From positions 668,635-732,634 of the forward strand of contig NZ_BMWD01000001.1 in the NCBI RefSeq assembly GCF_014651055.1: 64,000 bases of DNA, given 5' to 3'. Shown here in pieces: positions 49,182 to 58,590 of this stretch. Every line of letters starts with the position of its first letter. The first letter of the stretch is position 1. The stretch is from Streptomyces fructofermentans (GTDB lineage Bacteria; Actinomycetota; Actinomycetes; Streptomycetales; Streptomycetaceae). Made by a program: the position numbers and the translations under genes. The notes under the pieces were generated by a model, which worked only from the letters and a program-made list of their open reading frames with translations, searched no databases and was not told where the DNA came from.

Positions 49182-49814
49182 TCACACGTCTCCCGCGATC
49201 GAATTGCGCTCACTGGGCTGCACGTAGACGATCCCGTCGCCCTCGAAGCGGATCTGGAAGGCCTCGCCGCCGCCCTCGCCCAGGAAGGTGCGGAACGTCA
49301 CACCGGACTGGAACGACTGCCGCAGGTTCCCCTGGTGCGCGACGTACGCGCCCGGGTCGACCGTCAGCGGGTACTGGCCGCTGACCCGCAGCACCACCGC
49401 GGGGCCCTCGGACATGATCGCCGCCTGGCCGTGGCCCTCGACCGTCGTTGTGAAGAGCCCGTTGCCCTGGGAGGCGCCGCGCAGGCCGGTGAACGAGGTG
49501 CCCGTGCGCAGGCCCGAGTCCGTCGCGAGCAGGTTGCTCGACTCGACGAAGAGCTTGTCGCCGCGGAGGTCCACGAGATTGATCTCACTGGCCCGGTCCG
49601 CGAACCAGCACGTCCCGTGCCCCTTCACCTCCATGAGGGTCATCTGCTCCCCGGTGATCCGGCGCGTCACCATGCCGCGGATCCCCTCGCCGCCGCCGGT
49701 GAGCTTCTTGAAGTCCATCCGGCCGTCGTACGCGACCATGGAGCCGTTCTTCGCCTTCACGGCGTCCCCGGTCATGTCGACGGCCAGCACCTTGCTGCCT
49801 TGGAGTCGGAACAT
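49182..49814 (-). CDS. AIM24 family protein (first of three)
   Basis: This 210-residue protein, MFRLQGSKVLAVDMTGDAV, has the AIM24 pattern (GSMVAYDGRMDF, GNGLFTTTVEGHGQAAIM, LTVDPGAYVAHQGNL). The start at the ATG is chosen by homology with its neighbours; a GTG two codons upstream is possible, and the longer open frame upstream is not supported. It is divergent from the DUF3817 gene. Confidence 0.85.
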   Translation of the reverse strand: MFRLQGSKVLAVDMTGDAVKAKNGSMVAYDGRMDFKKLTGGGEGIRGMVTRRITGEQMTLMEVKGHGTCWFADRASEINLVDLRGDKLFVESSNLLATDSGLRTGTSFTGLRGASQGNGLFTTTVEGHGQAAIMSEGPAVVLRVSGQYPLTVDPGAYVAHQGNLRQSFQSGVTFRTFLGEGGGEAFQIRFEGDGIVYVQPSERNSIAGDV

Positions 49815-50011
49815 CGCCACGCTGCGACGGTAGCCGCCGGGGGCATCCGCCGACAGGTCCTCCGGGAGGATCCGACCCCGGACGCCACCCCGAGACCCGC
49901 CGCCCGGGAGGCCGCCGCCGGATGCTTCAATGGGAAATCGCTTGTGCTTGCGTTCACAAAGCGGCTGTTCCCTCCGAGCCACTCCCGACCGTTCTCCACC
50001 GAAGGTGACCC

Positions 50012-50356
50012 GTGGACATCAAGACCGCCTCCGCCCTCCGCCGCCTCCGTCTCGTCTCCGCGCCGGAGGCCGTCTCGTTCCTTCTGCTGCTCGTGTCGTC
50101 GGTGCTGAAGCGGACGACGGAGTTCAACGCGGTGCCCGTGATGGGCTGGGTCCACGCCATCCTCTTCATCCTCTACGTGGTCTTCTGGGCCGACGCCTGG
50201 AACCGCGCGAGGTGGGACCTGAAGGCCGCGGCCCTCTACTTCGCCCTCTCCGTGCTGCCGACGGGCGGCTTCTTCGCCGAGCGGATGCTCAAGCGCGAGG
50301 CCGAGAGCGCGGTCATCGCGTCCCGTGCCCGCAAGGAAGGGGTGGTGGGCGCATGA
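50012..50356 (+). CDS. DUF3817 membrane protein
   Basis: This 114-residue protein has three predicted membrane segments ([49 protein letters not shown]). Function is unknown; it is widespread in actinobacteria. A second family member lies at 59197-59535. The GTG start follows GAAGGTGA. Its stop overlaps the start of the next gene. Confidence 0.85.
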   Translation: MDIKTASALRRLRLVSAPEAVSFLLLLVSSVLKRTTEFNAVPVMGWVHAILFILYVVFWADAWNRARWDLKAAALYFALSVLPTGGFFAERMLKREAESAVIASRARKEGVVGA

Positions 50357-50652
50357 TCGTCGCCTTCTCCGTGACCCCGCTGGGTGTCGGTGAGGACGTG
50401 GGGGAGTACGTCGCCGACGCCGTCCGGGTCGTGCGGGAGTCGGGGCTGCCGAACCGTACGGACGCGATGTTCACGTCCGTCGAGGGCGAGTGGGACGAGG
50501 TGATGGCCGTCGTCAGGCGGGCCGTGGCCGTGGTGGAGGCGAGGGCGCCCCGGGTGTCGCTCGTCCTCAAGGCGGACATCCGGCCCGGGGTCGTCGACGG
50601 GCTGTCGTCCAAGGTCGCCACGGTCGAGCGGCATCTGGGGGCGGAGGGCTAG
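50353..50652 (+). CDS. Thiamine-binding-like protein (MTH1187/YkoF family)
   Basis: This 99-residue ferredoxin-like domain ([20 protein letters not shown], then [15 protein letters not shown]) belongs to the family that binds thiamine or related ligands as oligomers. The start overlaps the stop of the DUF3817 gene (ATGA). Confidence 0.85.
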   Translation: MIVAFSVTPLGVGEDVGEYVADAVRVVRESGLPNRTDAMFTSVEGEWDEVMAVVRRAVAVVEARAPRVSLVLKADIRPGVVDGLSSKVATVERHLGAEG

Positions 50653-50902
50653 GCGGGGCCCTTGGCGGGAGCTTCCGTCCCCGTCCGCCGTTGCGGGTCG
50701 CGTGCCCCGGGGTGTCGTGCCTCGGGGTTTCGTGTGTCCGGGGGTCCGTTGTGGACGTTCGCGCGGTTCCCCGCGCCCCTGAGGGGGTGTTGGCCGCGGG
50801 GGTCCACTCTCCTGGACCCGTTCGGTTCGACAGGCCGGGCAAATGCGCTTTTCGTGTGGGTATCGGCTCGTTCGATCACTGGACCGAACCCTGGAGGGCG
50901 CT
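50653..50902. other. Intergenic region with a hairpin and a dispersed-repeat-like stretch
   Basis: GTTCGCGCGGTTCCCCGCGC (50757-50776) followed by CCCTGAGGGG resembles a short sequence I remember as scattered between genes in many Streptomyces genomes. GGGTCCA (50800-50806) and TGGACCC (50813-50819) form a hairpin. No gene is supported. It precedes cslA and must hold that operon's promoter. Confidence 0.5.
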
Positions 50903-52717
50903 GTGCGGCCGGAGGGCTACGACTACGACACCCACAGCAGACTCGCCGGACCGCTCACGGAGCCGTCCGGCTCTCCCTACCGGGTGCAGTACACCAAGCT
51001 CCTCGCCCTCGAACCGCACCGAATACGAGCCGTCCTCCTCATGACGCTCGCCCCCCTCCTCACCGGTCTGCTCCTCGTCTACCTGGTGTGGCCCACCCAC
51101 TGGGTGGCCCGTGAGGGCGGCACGGACTGGCTGGTCGCGCTGGACGTCGCGATGCTCATATCGATCGGGCTGATCGAGCTGTTCATGCTCGTCAACGTGG
51201 CGTCGATCTCCCACGCCACCATGGTCGCCAGGGACCCCGTGCCCGTCTTCCCGGAGCAGGGGACGCGCGTCGCGTTCCTCACCACGTACGTCCCGGGCAA
51301 GGAACCGCTCGCGATGGTCCGGGCCACCCTCGAAGGCGCCGTCCGCGTCACCCACGCCGGCCCCGTCGACGTGTGGCTCCTGGACGAGGGGGACGACGAG
51401 CAGGCCAGAGCCATGTGCGCGGAACTCGGCGTGGGCCACTTCACGCGCCGCGGCGTCCCCGAGTGGAACCGGGCCAAAGGCGTCCACAAGGCCCGCACGA
51501 AGCACGGCAACTACAACGCGTGGATCGCGATGCACGGCGGAGCCTACGAGTTCTTCGCCTCCGTGGACACGGACCACGTACCGCTGCCCGAGTTCCTGGA
51601 ACGGATGCTGGGCTACTTCCGCGACCCGGACGTGGCCTTCGTCGTCGGCCCGCAGGTGTACGGCAACTACACCGCCCCCGTCACCAAGGCCGCCGAGTCC
51701 CAGCAGTTCCTCTTCCACGCCCTGATCCAGCGCGCCGGCAACCGCTACCGCGCCCCCATGTTCGTCGGCACCAACAACGTCGTACGCATCGCCGCCGTCC
51801 AGCAGATCGGCGGACTCTGCGACTCCATCACCGAGGACATGGCCACGGGCTTCGAACTGCACCGGCGCAGGAACCCGGTGACCGGACGCCACTGGCAGTC
51901 CGTCTACACCCCGGACGTCCTGGCCGTCGGCGAGGGACCCGTGTCCTGGACCGACTTCTTCACCCAGCAGACGCGCTGGTCCCGCGGAACGTACGAGACG
52001 CTGTTCAAGCAGTACTGGAAGGCCCCGTTCACGATGCCGCCGGGCCGGTTCTTCTCGTACACGCTGATGCTCGTCTACTACCCGATGACGGCCGTCAACT
52101 GGCTGCTGGGCATCCTGAGCTGCGTCCTGTTCCTGTGCTTCGGCGCCTCCGGCACCCAGGTCAGCGCGTCCGTGTGGCTGATGCTCTACAGCGACGCCGC
52201 CGCGCTGCAGATCGGCCTCTACCTCTGGAACCGGCGGCACAACGTGTCGCCGCACGAGCCCGAGGGGTCCGGCGGTCTCGCCGGCATGGCGATGTCCGCC
52301 CTCTCCGCGCCGATCTACCTCAAGTCCTTCGGCGCGGCGCTGCTGCGCCGCCCCAGCCGCTTCGTCGTCACCCCCAAGGGGGGCGACACCAGCTCGGACC
52401 GGCTGCTGACCTTCCGGATCCACCTCTTCTGGGCGGGAGTCCTGGCGGTGGCGCTCATCGCCTCGTTCTTCCTCGACCACACCCACGCGGCCATGCGCAC
52501 CTGGGCCCTCCTCGCGCTCCTGATCTCCCTCGCCCCGGTCGCCGTGTGGCTCGGCACGGGTGTGCGCGACCGCCGGGTCCCGCGGAGCGCGGTCCCGGAC
52601 GTCAGGGCGGCGGACGGCGAGCCGCAGTCCGCGCTCGCGGTCGGGACGGGCGGCACGGTACCCGGCGGCACGCTGCCGGGCGGGACGGTCCCCAGCGGCA
52701 CGACAGGAGGCAACTAG
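50903..52717 (+). CDS. cslA: Cellulose synthase-like glycosyltransferase CslA
   Basis: This 604-residue family 2 glycosyltransferase has two N-terminal and about five C-terminal membrane segments. Catalytic motifs are the DEGDD loop, D222-T-D224 (ASVDTDHVP), TED at 310-312 and QxxRW at 355-359 (QQTRW). It has no PilZ domain. CslA makes a beta-glucan at hyphal tips, needed for attachment, pellet growth and aerial development, and works with GlxA encoded 3 bases downstream. The GTG start follows GGAGG at 50893-50897. Confidence 0.93.
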   Translation: MRPEGYDYDTHSRLAGPLTEPSGSPYRVQYTKLLALEPHRIRAVLLMTLAPLLTGLLLVYLVWPTHWVAREGGTDWLVALDVAMLISIGLIELFMLVNVASISHATMVARDPVPVFPEQGTRVAFLTTYVPGKEPLAMVRATLEGAVRVTHAGPVDVWLLDEGDDEQARAMCAELGVGHFTRRGVPEWNRAKGVHKARTKHGNYNAWIAMHGGAYEFFASVDTDHVPLPEFLERMLGYFRDPDVAFVVGPQVYGNYTAPVTKAAESQQFLFHALIQRAGNRYRAPMFVGTNNVVRIAAVQQIGGLCDSITEDMATGFELHRRRNPVTGRHWQSVYTPDVLAVGEGPVSWTDFFTQQTRWSRGTYETLFKQYWKAPFTMPPGRFFSYTLMLVYYPMTAVNWLLGILSCVLFLCFGASGTQVSASVWLMLYSDAAALQIGLYLWNRRHNVSPHEPEGSGGLAGMAMSALSAPIYLKSFGAALLRRPSRFVVTPKGGDTSSDRLLTFRIHLFWAGVLAVALIASFFLDHTHAAMRTWALLALLISLAPVAVWLGTGVRDRRVPRSAVPDVRAADGEPQSALAVGTGGTVPGGTLPGGTVPSGTTGGN

Positions 52718-52720
52718 CCC

Positions 52721-54676
52721 ATGGCCCACCGGCCCTCGAAGAAGACCAGGAAGACGCTGCTCGGCATCGGCGGCGTCGCGGTGCTCGCCGGGCTCAACGC
52801 CCCCGCCGCGATCGGCTTCGTCTCGGAGGAGTACCACGAGTACAAGATCGCCCAGCCCGGCTACCAGGCCCGGTACGGCTCCTGGAAGCAGTTGGGCATC
52901 CCCGAGGAGTTCCGCACCAACGCCATCCACGCGGCGCTCCTGCACACGGGCAAGGTGCTGATCGTCGCGGGCTCGGGCAACGAGCAGAAGAAGTTCGACG
53001 AGGGCTCGTTCGACACCGTCCTGTGGGACCCGGGGAACGACACGTTCAAGCGGATCCCCACCCCGGACGACTTCTTCTGCTCCGGGCACGCCCAGCTCCC
53101 CAGCGGCAGACTGCTCGTGGCGGGCGGCACGGCCCGCTACGAACTGCTCGACGGCGAGGTCGAGCGGGCCGGCGGAGGCATGAGGGTGAAGAACGAGAAC
53201 CCCGACAAGCCGGTCGTCCTCAAGAAGGGCACCCGCTTCCGCTCGCCGTCCGGGACGGAGTACGTCAGCAGGTTCGACGTCACCGTCCCCAAGGCCAAGC
53301 GCACGCAGAAGATCACGTACGACGGTGCCGGCGTGATGCGGCCCTGGAGGACGAAGGTCGTCGCGAGCGAGGCCCGCGTCTTCGTCGAGGCGGCGGAGAA
53401 GGGCGAGGGGGCGGTCACCGACAAGCAGGCCCAGTACGAGATCGTCGGCCTGAAGGGCAAGGCGGCGGACAACACGTACGGCCTCTCCGAGAAGATCACC
53501 ATGGACAAGCAGGACTTCCAGGGGATCAGGGCGGCCTACGAGTTCGACCCGACGGCCGAGAAGTACCTGCCGGTCGGCCCGATGGACAAGGCCCGCTGGT
53601 ACCCGACACTCGTCGGCCTGCAGGACGGGCGGGTGCTCGCCGTCTCCGGGCTCGACGACGTCGGCGTGATCGACCCGGGCGACAACGAGATCTACGACCC
53701 GAGGACCAAGAAGTGGACACCGGGCCCCAGGCGCTACTTCCCGACCTACCCGGCGCTCTTCCTCACCAAGGGCGGCAAGCTCTTCTACCCGGCCTCGAAC
53801 GCCGGTTACGGGCCGGCCTGGCTGGGGCGCGAGCCGGGCCTGTGGGACCCGAGGACCAACTCGTTCGAGAGGGTGCCCGGCCTGAGGGACACAGACCAGA
53901 CGGAGACCTCCTCCTCGGTGCTGCTGCCGCCCGCCCAGGACCAGAAGGTGATGATCCTCGGCGGCGGGGGCGTCGGCGAGTCCGCGAGGTCGACCTCGCG
54001 GACCGCCGTGGTCGACCTCCGCAAGGGCGACCCGGCCTTCGAGGACGGCCCCGACCTCCCGCAGGGCACCCGCTACCTGAACAGCGTGATCATGCCGGAC
54101 GACTCGGTGTTCACCTCGAACGGCGCCGAGGACTACCGGGGGCGCAGCGCCAGCAACATCCTCAAGGCCCAGTTCTACGACCCGAAGTCGAACACGTTCC
54201 GGTCGGCGGCCGCGCCGCGGGTGGGCCGCAACTACCACTCCGAGGCGCTGCTGCTGCCCGACGGCCGGGTCGCCACGTTCGGCTCGGACCCGCTCTTCGA
54301 CGACCAGCAGAACACCAAGCTCGGCCACTTCGAGCAGCGCATGGAGATCTACACCCCGCCGGCCCTGCACAGGAACGGCGGGAAGCGCCCCGTGCTCGGC
54401 GACGGGCCGCAGGAGGTCGACGGGGAGGGCCGCGCGACCTTCGCCACCCGGCACCCCGAGCGGGTGGTCAACGCCCGGCTGATGCGGCCCAGCGCGGTCA
54501 CGCACAGCACGGACGTCGAGCAGCGGTCCATCGCGCTGGGGCTGACGCGGACGAAGGACTCGGTGACCGTGGACGTGCCCTCCGACCGGACGCTGGTGCC
54601 GCCCGGCTGGTACATGCTCTTCGTGACCGACGCGCAGGGCACGCCGTCCGAGGCGAAGTGGGTCCAGGTCAAGTGA
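52721..54676 (+). CDS. glxA: Copper radical oxidase GlxA (galactose oxidase-like)
   Basis: This 651-residue oxidase has an N-terminal membrane anchor (TLLGIGGVAVLAGLNAPAAI) and a seven-bladed propeller. The cross-linked cofactor would be C120 (DFFCSGHAQ) with Y294 next to W293 (ARWYPT); copper ligands are Y505-H506 (GRNYHSEAL) and H595 (AVTHST). It oxidises an alcohol group of the glycan made by CslA, releasing hydrogen peroxide, and needs copper for maturation. It follows cslA by 3 bases. Confidence 0.93.
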   Translation: MAHRPSKKTRKTLLGIGGVAVLAGLNAPAAIGFVSEEYHEYKIAQPGYQARYGSWKQLGIPEEFRTNAIHAALLHTGKVLIVAGSGNEQKKFDEGSFDTVLWDPGNDTFKRIPTPDDFFCSGHAQLPSGRLLVAGGTARYELLDGEVERAGGGMRVKNENPDKPVVLKKGTRFRSPSGTEYVSRFDVTVPKAKRTQKITYDGAGVMRPWRTKVVASEARVFVEAAEKGEGAVTDKQAQYEIVGLKGKAADNTYGLSEKITMDKQDFQGIRAAYEFDPTAEKYLPVGPMDKARWYPTLVGLQDGRVLAVSGLDDVGVIDPGDNEIYDPRTKKWTPGPRRYFPTYPALFLTKGGKLFYPASNAGYGPAWLGREPGLWDPRTNSFERVPGLRDTDQTETSSSVLLPPAQDQKVMILGGGGVGESARSTSRTAVVDLRKGDPAFEDGPDLPQGTRYLNSVIMPDDSVFTSNGAEDYRGRSASNILKAQFYDPKSNTFRSAAAPRVGRNYHSEALLLPDGRVATFGSDPLFDDQQNTKLGHFEQRMEIYTPPALHRNGGKRPVLGDGPQEVDGEGRATFATRHPERVVNARLMRPSAVTHSTDVEQRSIALGLTRTKDSVTVDVPSDRTLVPPGWYMLFVTDAQGTPSEAKWVQVK

Positions 54677-54699
54677 CTCCTCCCGCGGCGGCGGGGGCG

Positions 54700-55716
54700 T
54701 CAGGCCCGGGAGTTGCGGGCGAGGCCGAGGGCGTACTCCGCCCACCACTGCCCGGCCGCCGGACCGCCGCGGCACTGCCCGTCCGACTCCCCGGGCCGCT
54801 TGATCCACAGGAAGGCGTCCACGAGCGGGTCGCCGGTGTCCGTGGTCGGCGGGGTGCCGAGCGCCCGGCCCGGCGGGTTGCACCAGGTCTGCGAGCGGTC
54901 GCCGCGCAGCGGCCCGTTGCCGTTGCGGCTGGTGTCCACGACGAAGTGCAGTCCGCCGAGCTCCCGCGAGAGCCGGCGGCCGTACTCCGTGGTGACCTCG
55001 TCCGTCTGGAAGTTGGAGACGTTCAGGGCGAAGCCGTCGGCGTTCGCCACGCCCGCGCGCCGCAGCGGTTCGACGAGCCTGCCGGGCTCGTCGATCCAGT
55101 CCGGGTTCCCCGCGTCCAGGTACACCTTCGTGTTCGGCTGCAGTTTCAGCCTGAGGATCGCCTCGGAGAGCAGGTGCTCGCGCTCGGCGTGGTACTCGGC
55201 CGGGGTGCAGCCGTCCGCCATGTGCGCGACCGCGTCGGGCTCCAGCACGACCAGGGCGTCGCTGTCGCCGACGGCCCGTGCGAAGCCCTCGATCCAGTCC
55301 AGGTAGGCGGGGGCGTCCGGCGCCCCGCCCGCCGAGTGCTGCCCGCAGTCGCGGTGCGGGATGTCGTACGCGACGAAGACGGCGGTACGGCCCTCCCGGG
55401 CCGCGGCCGCGGTGGCGGCCCTGATCCTCGGCTCGGGGTCGTCGCCGGGCGGCCAGAGCGCCGCGGGCCGGTCGGCGATCCGCCTCAGCAGCCGGGCGTC
55501 CTGTTCGCGCCCCTCCTTCTCCCACACGCGGACCTGCCGGGCGGCGGGGCTCGACGGGTCGATCCAGAACGGGGACCCGGCGGCGGGGGGCACCGGCCGC
55601 GCCGTCGTCTCCCGGACCGCGGCGCTCCCGCCGGCGTCGGACGGGGACGAGCAGCCCGTGACGACTCCGAGCGCGGCGAGTGCCGCGAGGGTCCGGATAC
55701 GGGTCGGCCGGAACAT
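54700..55716 (-). CDS. Family 6 glycoside hydrolase (endoglucanase-like) lipoprotein, CslZ type
   Basis: This 338-residue protein has a lipobox VVTGC with the acylated cysteine at residue 22, then a GH6 domain. GH6 marks are VLEPDAVAHMADGC (acid residue), DTSRNGNGP and WIKRPGESDGQC. It would trim a beta-1,4-glucan outside the membrane. It converges on glxA with 23 bases between stops, in line with a role in the cslA-glxA pathway. Confidence 0.9.
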   Translation of the reverse strand: MFRPTRIRTLAALAALGVVTGCSSPSDAGGSAAVRETTARPVPPAAGSPFWIDPSSPAARQVRVWEKEGREQDARLLRRIADRPAALWPPGDDPEPRIRAATAAAAREGRTAVFVAYDIPHRDCGQHSAGGAPDAPAYLDWIEGFARAVGDSDALVVLEPDAVAHMADGCTPAEYHAEREHLLSEAILRLKLQPNTKVYLDAGNPDWIDEPGRLVEPLRRAGVANADGFALNVSNFQTDEVTTEYGRRLSRELGGLHFVVDTSRNGNGPLRGDRSQTWCNPPGRALGTPPTTDTGDPLVDAFLWIKRPGESDGQCRGGPAAGQWWAEYALGLARNSRA

Positions 55717-56062
55717 CCTGCCCCCTGGACGAAGGTGACGGTCGGTTACGGAATCCGGTCATCGTCGCACAGCGGGGTCGGGGGACCCGGGTGCGACACC
55801 GGTCGCCGCCGTGCGGCCCCCGGGGCCCTGCGCCCCTTGGCCACGTGGCCTTTCAGGCCTGCTCGGCCCCGCCCGGGCGACGGGAAGGCCACCCGGTCCG
55901 GCCTCGGGGCAGTCACGCTCCGTTCCGGCCGCGGGTCCTCCTCCGGGTCGGCCCCGGTCCCGTCCCGGTCACCCCCGACCCGGCGGCAGGTACCCGTCCC
56001 CTCGCGTCGCCCCGGGTTGTTCCGCCCACGGGCCTTCCGGGCCCGTCGGGTGCAACGGGTCG
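55717..56062. other. 346-base gap without a gene
   Basis: It lies between the start of the GH6 gene and the stop of the ArsR-type gene, both on the minus strand. The only structure I see is a hairpin ACGGGCC/GGCCCGT (56028-56034, 56040-56046) 16 bases after the ArsR gene's stop, its probable terminator. The promoter of the GH6 gene should be in the lower part. Confidence 0.6.
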
Positions 56063-57046
56063 TCAGATGCCGCCCGAGGCCAGCGCGATGCCCAGCGGCG
56101 TGCGCTCGTACAGCACCTGGTGGCCGTACCGGCGCGAGACGAGCAGGCCGGCGTCGCGCAGTGCCGACAGATGGGCGGAGACCGACGAGGGCGCGAGGCC
56201 GAGGCGGTGCGCCAGGGACGTCGTGGTGGCGGGTTCGCCGAGCGAGGCGAGCACCGCGGCCCGGCCGCGGCCGAGGACGCGGACCAGGGCCTCGGGGGTG
56301 CGGTCGGACGGCTCTGCCCACAGGCCGCCGATGCCGCGCGCCGGGTAGACGACCGTCGGCTGCCACGGCGGGTCGAAGCCGCTGACCACGTCCGGCCAGG
56401 AGAAGGCGCTCGGCATCAGCACCAGACCCTGGCCGCCGAGTTCGCGTACGTGCTCGCCGTTCGCGTCGACCGTGAGCGTGCCCGACTCCCAGGCGAACCG
56501 GCGGTCCAGTTCGGGCAGGAGTCCGCGCAGGCCCACCTCGGCGAGCCGGCGCGAGTGGAAGAGGACGTCGGCCTCCAGGAGGGCTCGCAGCCGCGGCCAG
56601 TCCGGCTCGACCAGGGCGTGCCAGGCGGCCTCCAAGGTGTCCGACAGTTCACGCACCGCGCGGGCCGGGTCGGCGAGCATGGCCCGGCCTCGCTCCGAGT
56701 CCGCGGCGCCGGGGGTGTCCGCGAGGGAGCGCGCCATCTCGGTCCGGGCGACGCGCGGGTCCGTCGCGCGGACCGCCCCGATCTCCGCCTCGAAGGTCGC
56801 CGCCGGTCCGATCGCGGGCGGCATCAGCCAGTCCGGGCTGTTGCCGTGCCGCGGCATGAGCAGCCACAGGGACTCCAGGTCCAGGCAGACCGCCGCCGCG
56901 CGGGTGCGGCGCAGCCAGGGCGAGTGGTAGCCCTGCCGCTCGGGCCGCCGCAGGGTGCGCACGGCCTCGTGGGTCTCCCACAGCGGCGAGAGCGCGAAGC
57001 GGCAGTGGAGCAGGTCCTCCTCACCGAAGTGCAGACGCAGCGGCAC
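56063..57046 (-). CDS. ArsR-type regulator with an N-terminal DUF5937-like domain
   Basis: This 327-residue protein has about 240 residues of an unknown N-terminal domain (LRLHFGEEDLLHCRFALSPL) and a C-terminal winged helix (TTTSLAHRLGLAPSSVSAHL, then SALRDAGLLVSRRYGHQVLY). The GTG start follows GGGGGAG. It is divergent from an MFS exporter, with a 24-bp tandem repeat and a 13-bp inverted repeat between them; it probably represses that exporter. Confidence 0.85.
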   Translation of the reverse strand: MPLRLHFGEEDLLHCRFALSPLWETHEAVRTLRRPERQGYHSPWLRRTRAAAVCLDLESLWLLMPRHGNSPDWLMPPAIGPAATFEAEIGAVRATDPRVARTEMARSLADTPGAADSERGRAMLADPARAVRELSDTLEAAWHALVEPDWPRLRALLEADVLFHSRRLAEVGLRGLLPELDRRFAWESGTLTVDANGEHVRELGGQGLVLMPSAFSWPDVVSGFDPPWQPTVVYPARGIGGLWAEPSDRTPEALVRVLGRGRAAVLASLGEPATTTSLAHRLGLAPSSVSAHLSALRDAGLLVSRRYGHQVLYERTPLGIALASGGI

Positions 57047-57076
57047 GGCGGCTCCCCCCTTCCTGTCCCTGTTCCC

Positions 57077-57196
57077 GACCCCCGCCCCGGACCGCGTGCC
57101 GACCCCCGCCCCGGACCGCGTGCCGACCCCCGCCCCGGACCGCGTGCCGACCCCCGCCCCGGACCGCGTGCCGGACGCCGGCCCGGACCGCGTGCC
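57077..57196. repeat. 24-bp tandem repeat, five copies
   Basis: The unit GACCCCCGCCCCGGACCGCG-TGCC starts at 57077, 57101, 57125 and 57149 without change, and a fifth, altered copy is at 57173-57196. It lies between the ArsR-type start (57046) and the MFS start (57285), within the shared promoter region. Confidence 0.92.
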
Positions 57197-57230
57197 GGGT
57201 CGGGCGTGGTGCCGGGGCCGGCCGATGATT

Positions 57231-57267
57231 CGGCCTCCGCCGAAACTTTACGGATCGGCGGAGGCCG
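57231..57267. promoter_or_regulatory. 13-bp inverted repeat upstream of the MFS gene
   Basis: CGGCCTCCGCCGA (57231-57243) and TCGGCGGAGGCCG (57255-57267) are perfect complements separated by AACTTTACGGA. The site ends 17 bases before the MFS start, so a bound regulator would block it; the AT-containing spacer may include a -10 element. Confidence 0.6.
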
Positions 57268-57284
57268 CCGTCAGGGTGGGGCCC

Positions 57285-58580
57285 ATGTCCGCACACCCCA
57301 CACCGTCCGGGACCGCGTCGGGTCCCACCGGCTACCGGCCCGTCTTCGCCGTACGCGAGTTCCGGGCCGTCTTCGCCGCCCACGCCCTCTCCCTGCTCGG
57401 GGTCGTCGTCGCCGAGATCTCGCTGACCGTGCTCGTCTACCGGCTGACCGGTTCGCCCCTGCTCAGCGCGCTGGCGTTCGCGCTGGGCTTCCTGCCCTAC
57501 CTGATCGGCGGGACCCTGCTCTCCGGGGTCGCGGACCGCTTCCCCGCCCGGCGCGTGCTCGTCGTGTGCGACCTGGTGTGCGCCGGGTGCGCGGCCCTCA
57601 TGGCGCTGCCGATGGCACCGGTGGCCCTGCTGCTGGCGCTGCGCTGCGTCATCGCGGCCGTCTCGCCCGTGTTCGGCGGGACGCGGATGGCGACGCTCAC
57701 CGAGATCCTCGGCGACGGCGACCTGTTCGTGCTCGGCCGCTCGCTGCTGCGCATCGTGTCGCAGAGCGCCGTGCTCGTGGGCTTCGGGCTCGGCGGTGTG
57801 CTCCTCACGTTCGTACCGCCGCGCGGCGCGCTCGTCGTCACCGTGGCCACCTTCCTCGCCTCGGCGCTGCTGCTGCGCTTCGGGACCCGCCGCAGGCCCG
57901 CCCGGGCCGGCGGCGCCTCGCTCGTGAGGTACTCGCTCTCCGGGGCGCGGCAGGTCCTCGCGCACCGGCGGATCAGGGCGCTGCTGCTGCTCCTGTGGGT
58001 GCCGCCGATGTTCGTCGTCGCGCCCGAGGCCCTCGCTGCCGCGTACGCCGACGAGATCGGCGTCGGCACGGCCTGGGTGGGACTGCTGATGTGCGCGATG
58101 CCGGTCGGGACGATCGCGGGGGAGCTGTACGCCGGCGCGGCGCTGTCGCCCGCGGCCCGCTCCCGCATCGTGCTGCCGCTCGCGTGCTGCGGCCTGCTCC
58201 CGCTGCTCGTCTACCCGTTCGGTCCGGGCCTCGGCTGGATCCTGCTCGCGCTCCTGCTGGCCGGGTCGGCGGGCGCGTACACCCTCGGTCTCGACCGCTG
58301 GTTCGTGGACGCGGTGCCCGAGGAGCTGCGGGGCCGGGCCATGACCGTGCACACGGCGGGACTGATGACGATCCAGGGGGTGGGCATGGCGCTGGCCGGG
58401 GCCGCCGCGGAGTTCTGGCCCGTCAGCACGGTGGTCGGCGGGATCGGGGTCGCGGGGACCGTGTGCTGCGCCCTCCTGGCGCTGGAGGTCGGGCGGACGG
58501 GACGCGAGGGGCGGGCGGCGGAGCGCGGTCCGGTACCGAGGCGCGAGACGGGGGCTGACCACCATATGACCGGCCGGTAG
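57285..58580 (+). CDS. Major facilitator superfamily exporter
   Basis: This 431-residue protein has about 12 membrane segments. The loop between segments 2 and 3 is GVADRFPARRVLVV, the usual MFS motif. It is of the EntS/DHA3-like kind; the substrate is unknown. It is divergent from the ArsR-type regulator and followed closely by a MarR gene. Confidence 0.88.
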   Translation: MSAHPTPSGTASGPTGYRPVFAVREFRAVFAAHALSLLGVVVAEISLTVLVYRLTGSPLLSALAFALGFLPYLIGGTLLSGVADRFPARRVLVVCDLVCAGCAALMALPMAPVALLLALRCVIAAVSPVFGGTRMATLTEILGDGDLFVLGRSLLRIVSQSAVLVGFGLGGVLLTFVPPRGALVVTVATFLASALLLRFGTRRRPARAGGASLVRYSLSGARQVLAHRRIRALLLLLWVPPMFVVAPEALAAAYADEIGVGTAWVGLLMCAMPVGTIAGELYAGAALSPAARSRIVLPLACCGLLPLLVYPFGPGLGWILLALLLAGSAGAYTLGLDRWFVDAVPEELRGRAMTVHTAGLMTIQGVGMALAGAAAEFWPVSTVVGGIGVAGTVCCALLALEVGRTGREGRAAERGPVPRRETGADHHMTGR

Positions 58581-58590
58581 GGTCTTTGCC

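Noticed and set aside
50876..55762. Very long minus-strand frame opposite cslA and glxA
   Set aside because: A shadow of GC-rich coding DNA. Only the GH6 gene at its end is real, and that is in another frame.
57077..57196. CRISPR array
   Set aside because: 24-bp units without spacers. A simple tandem repeat.
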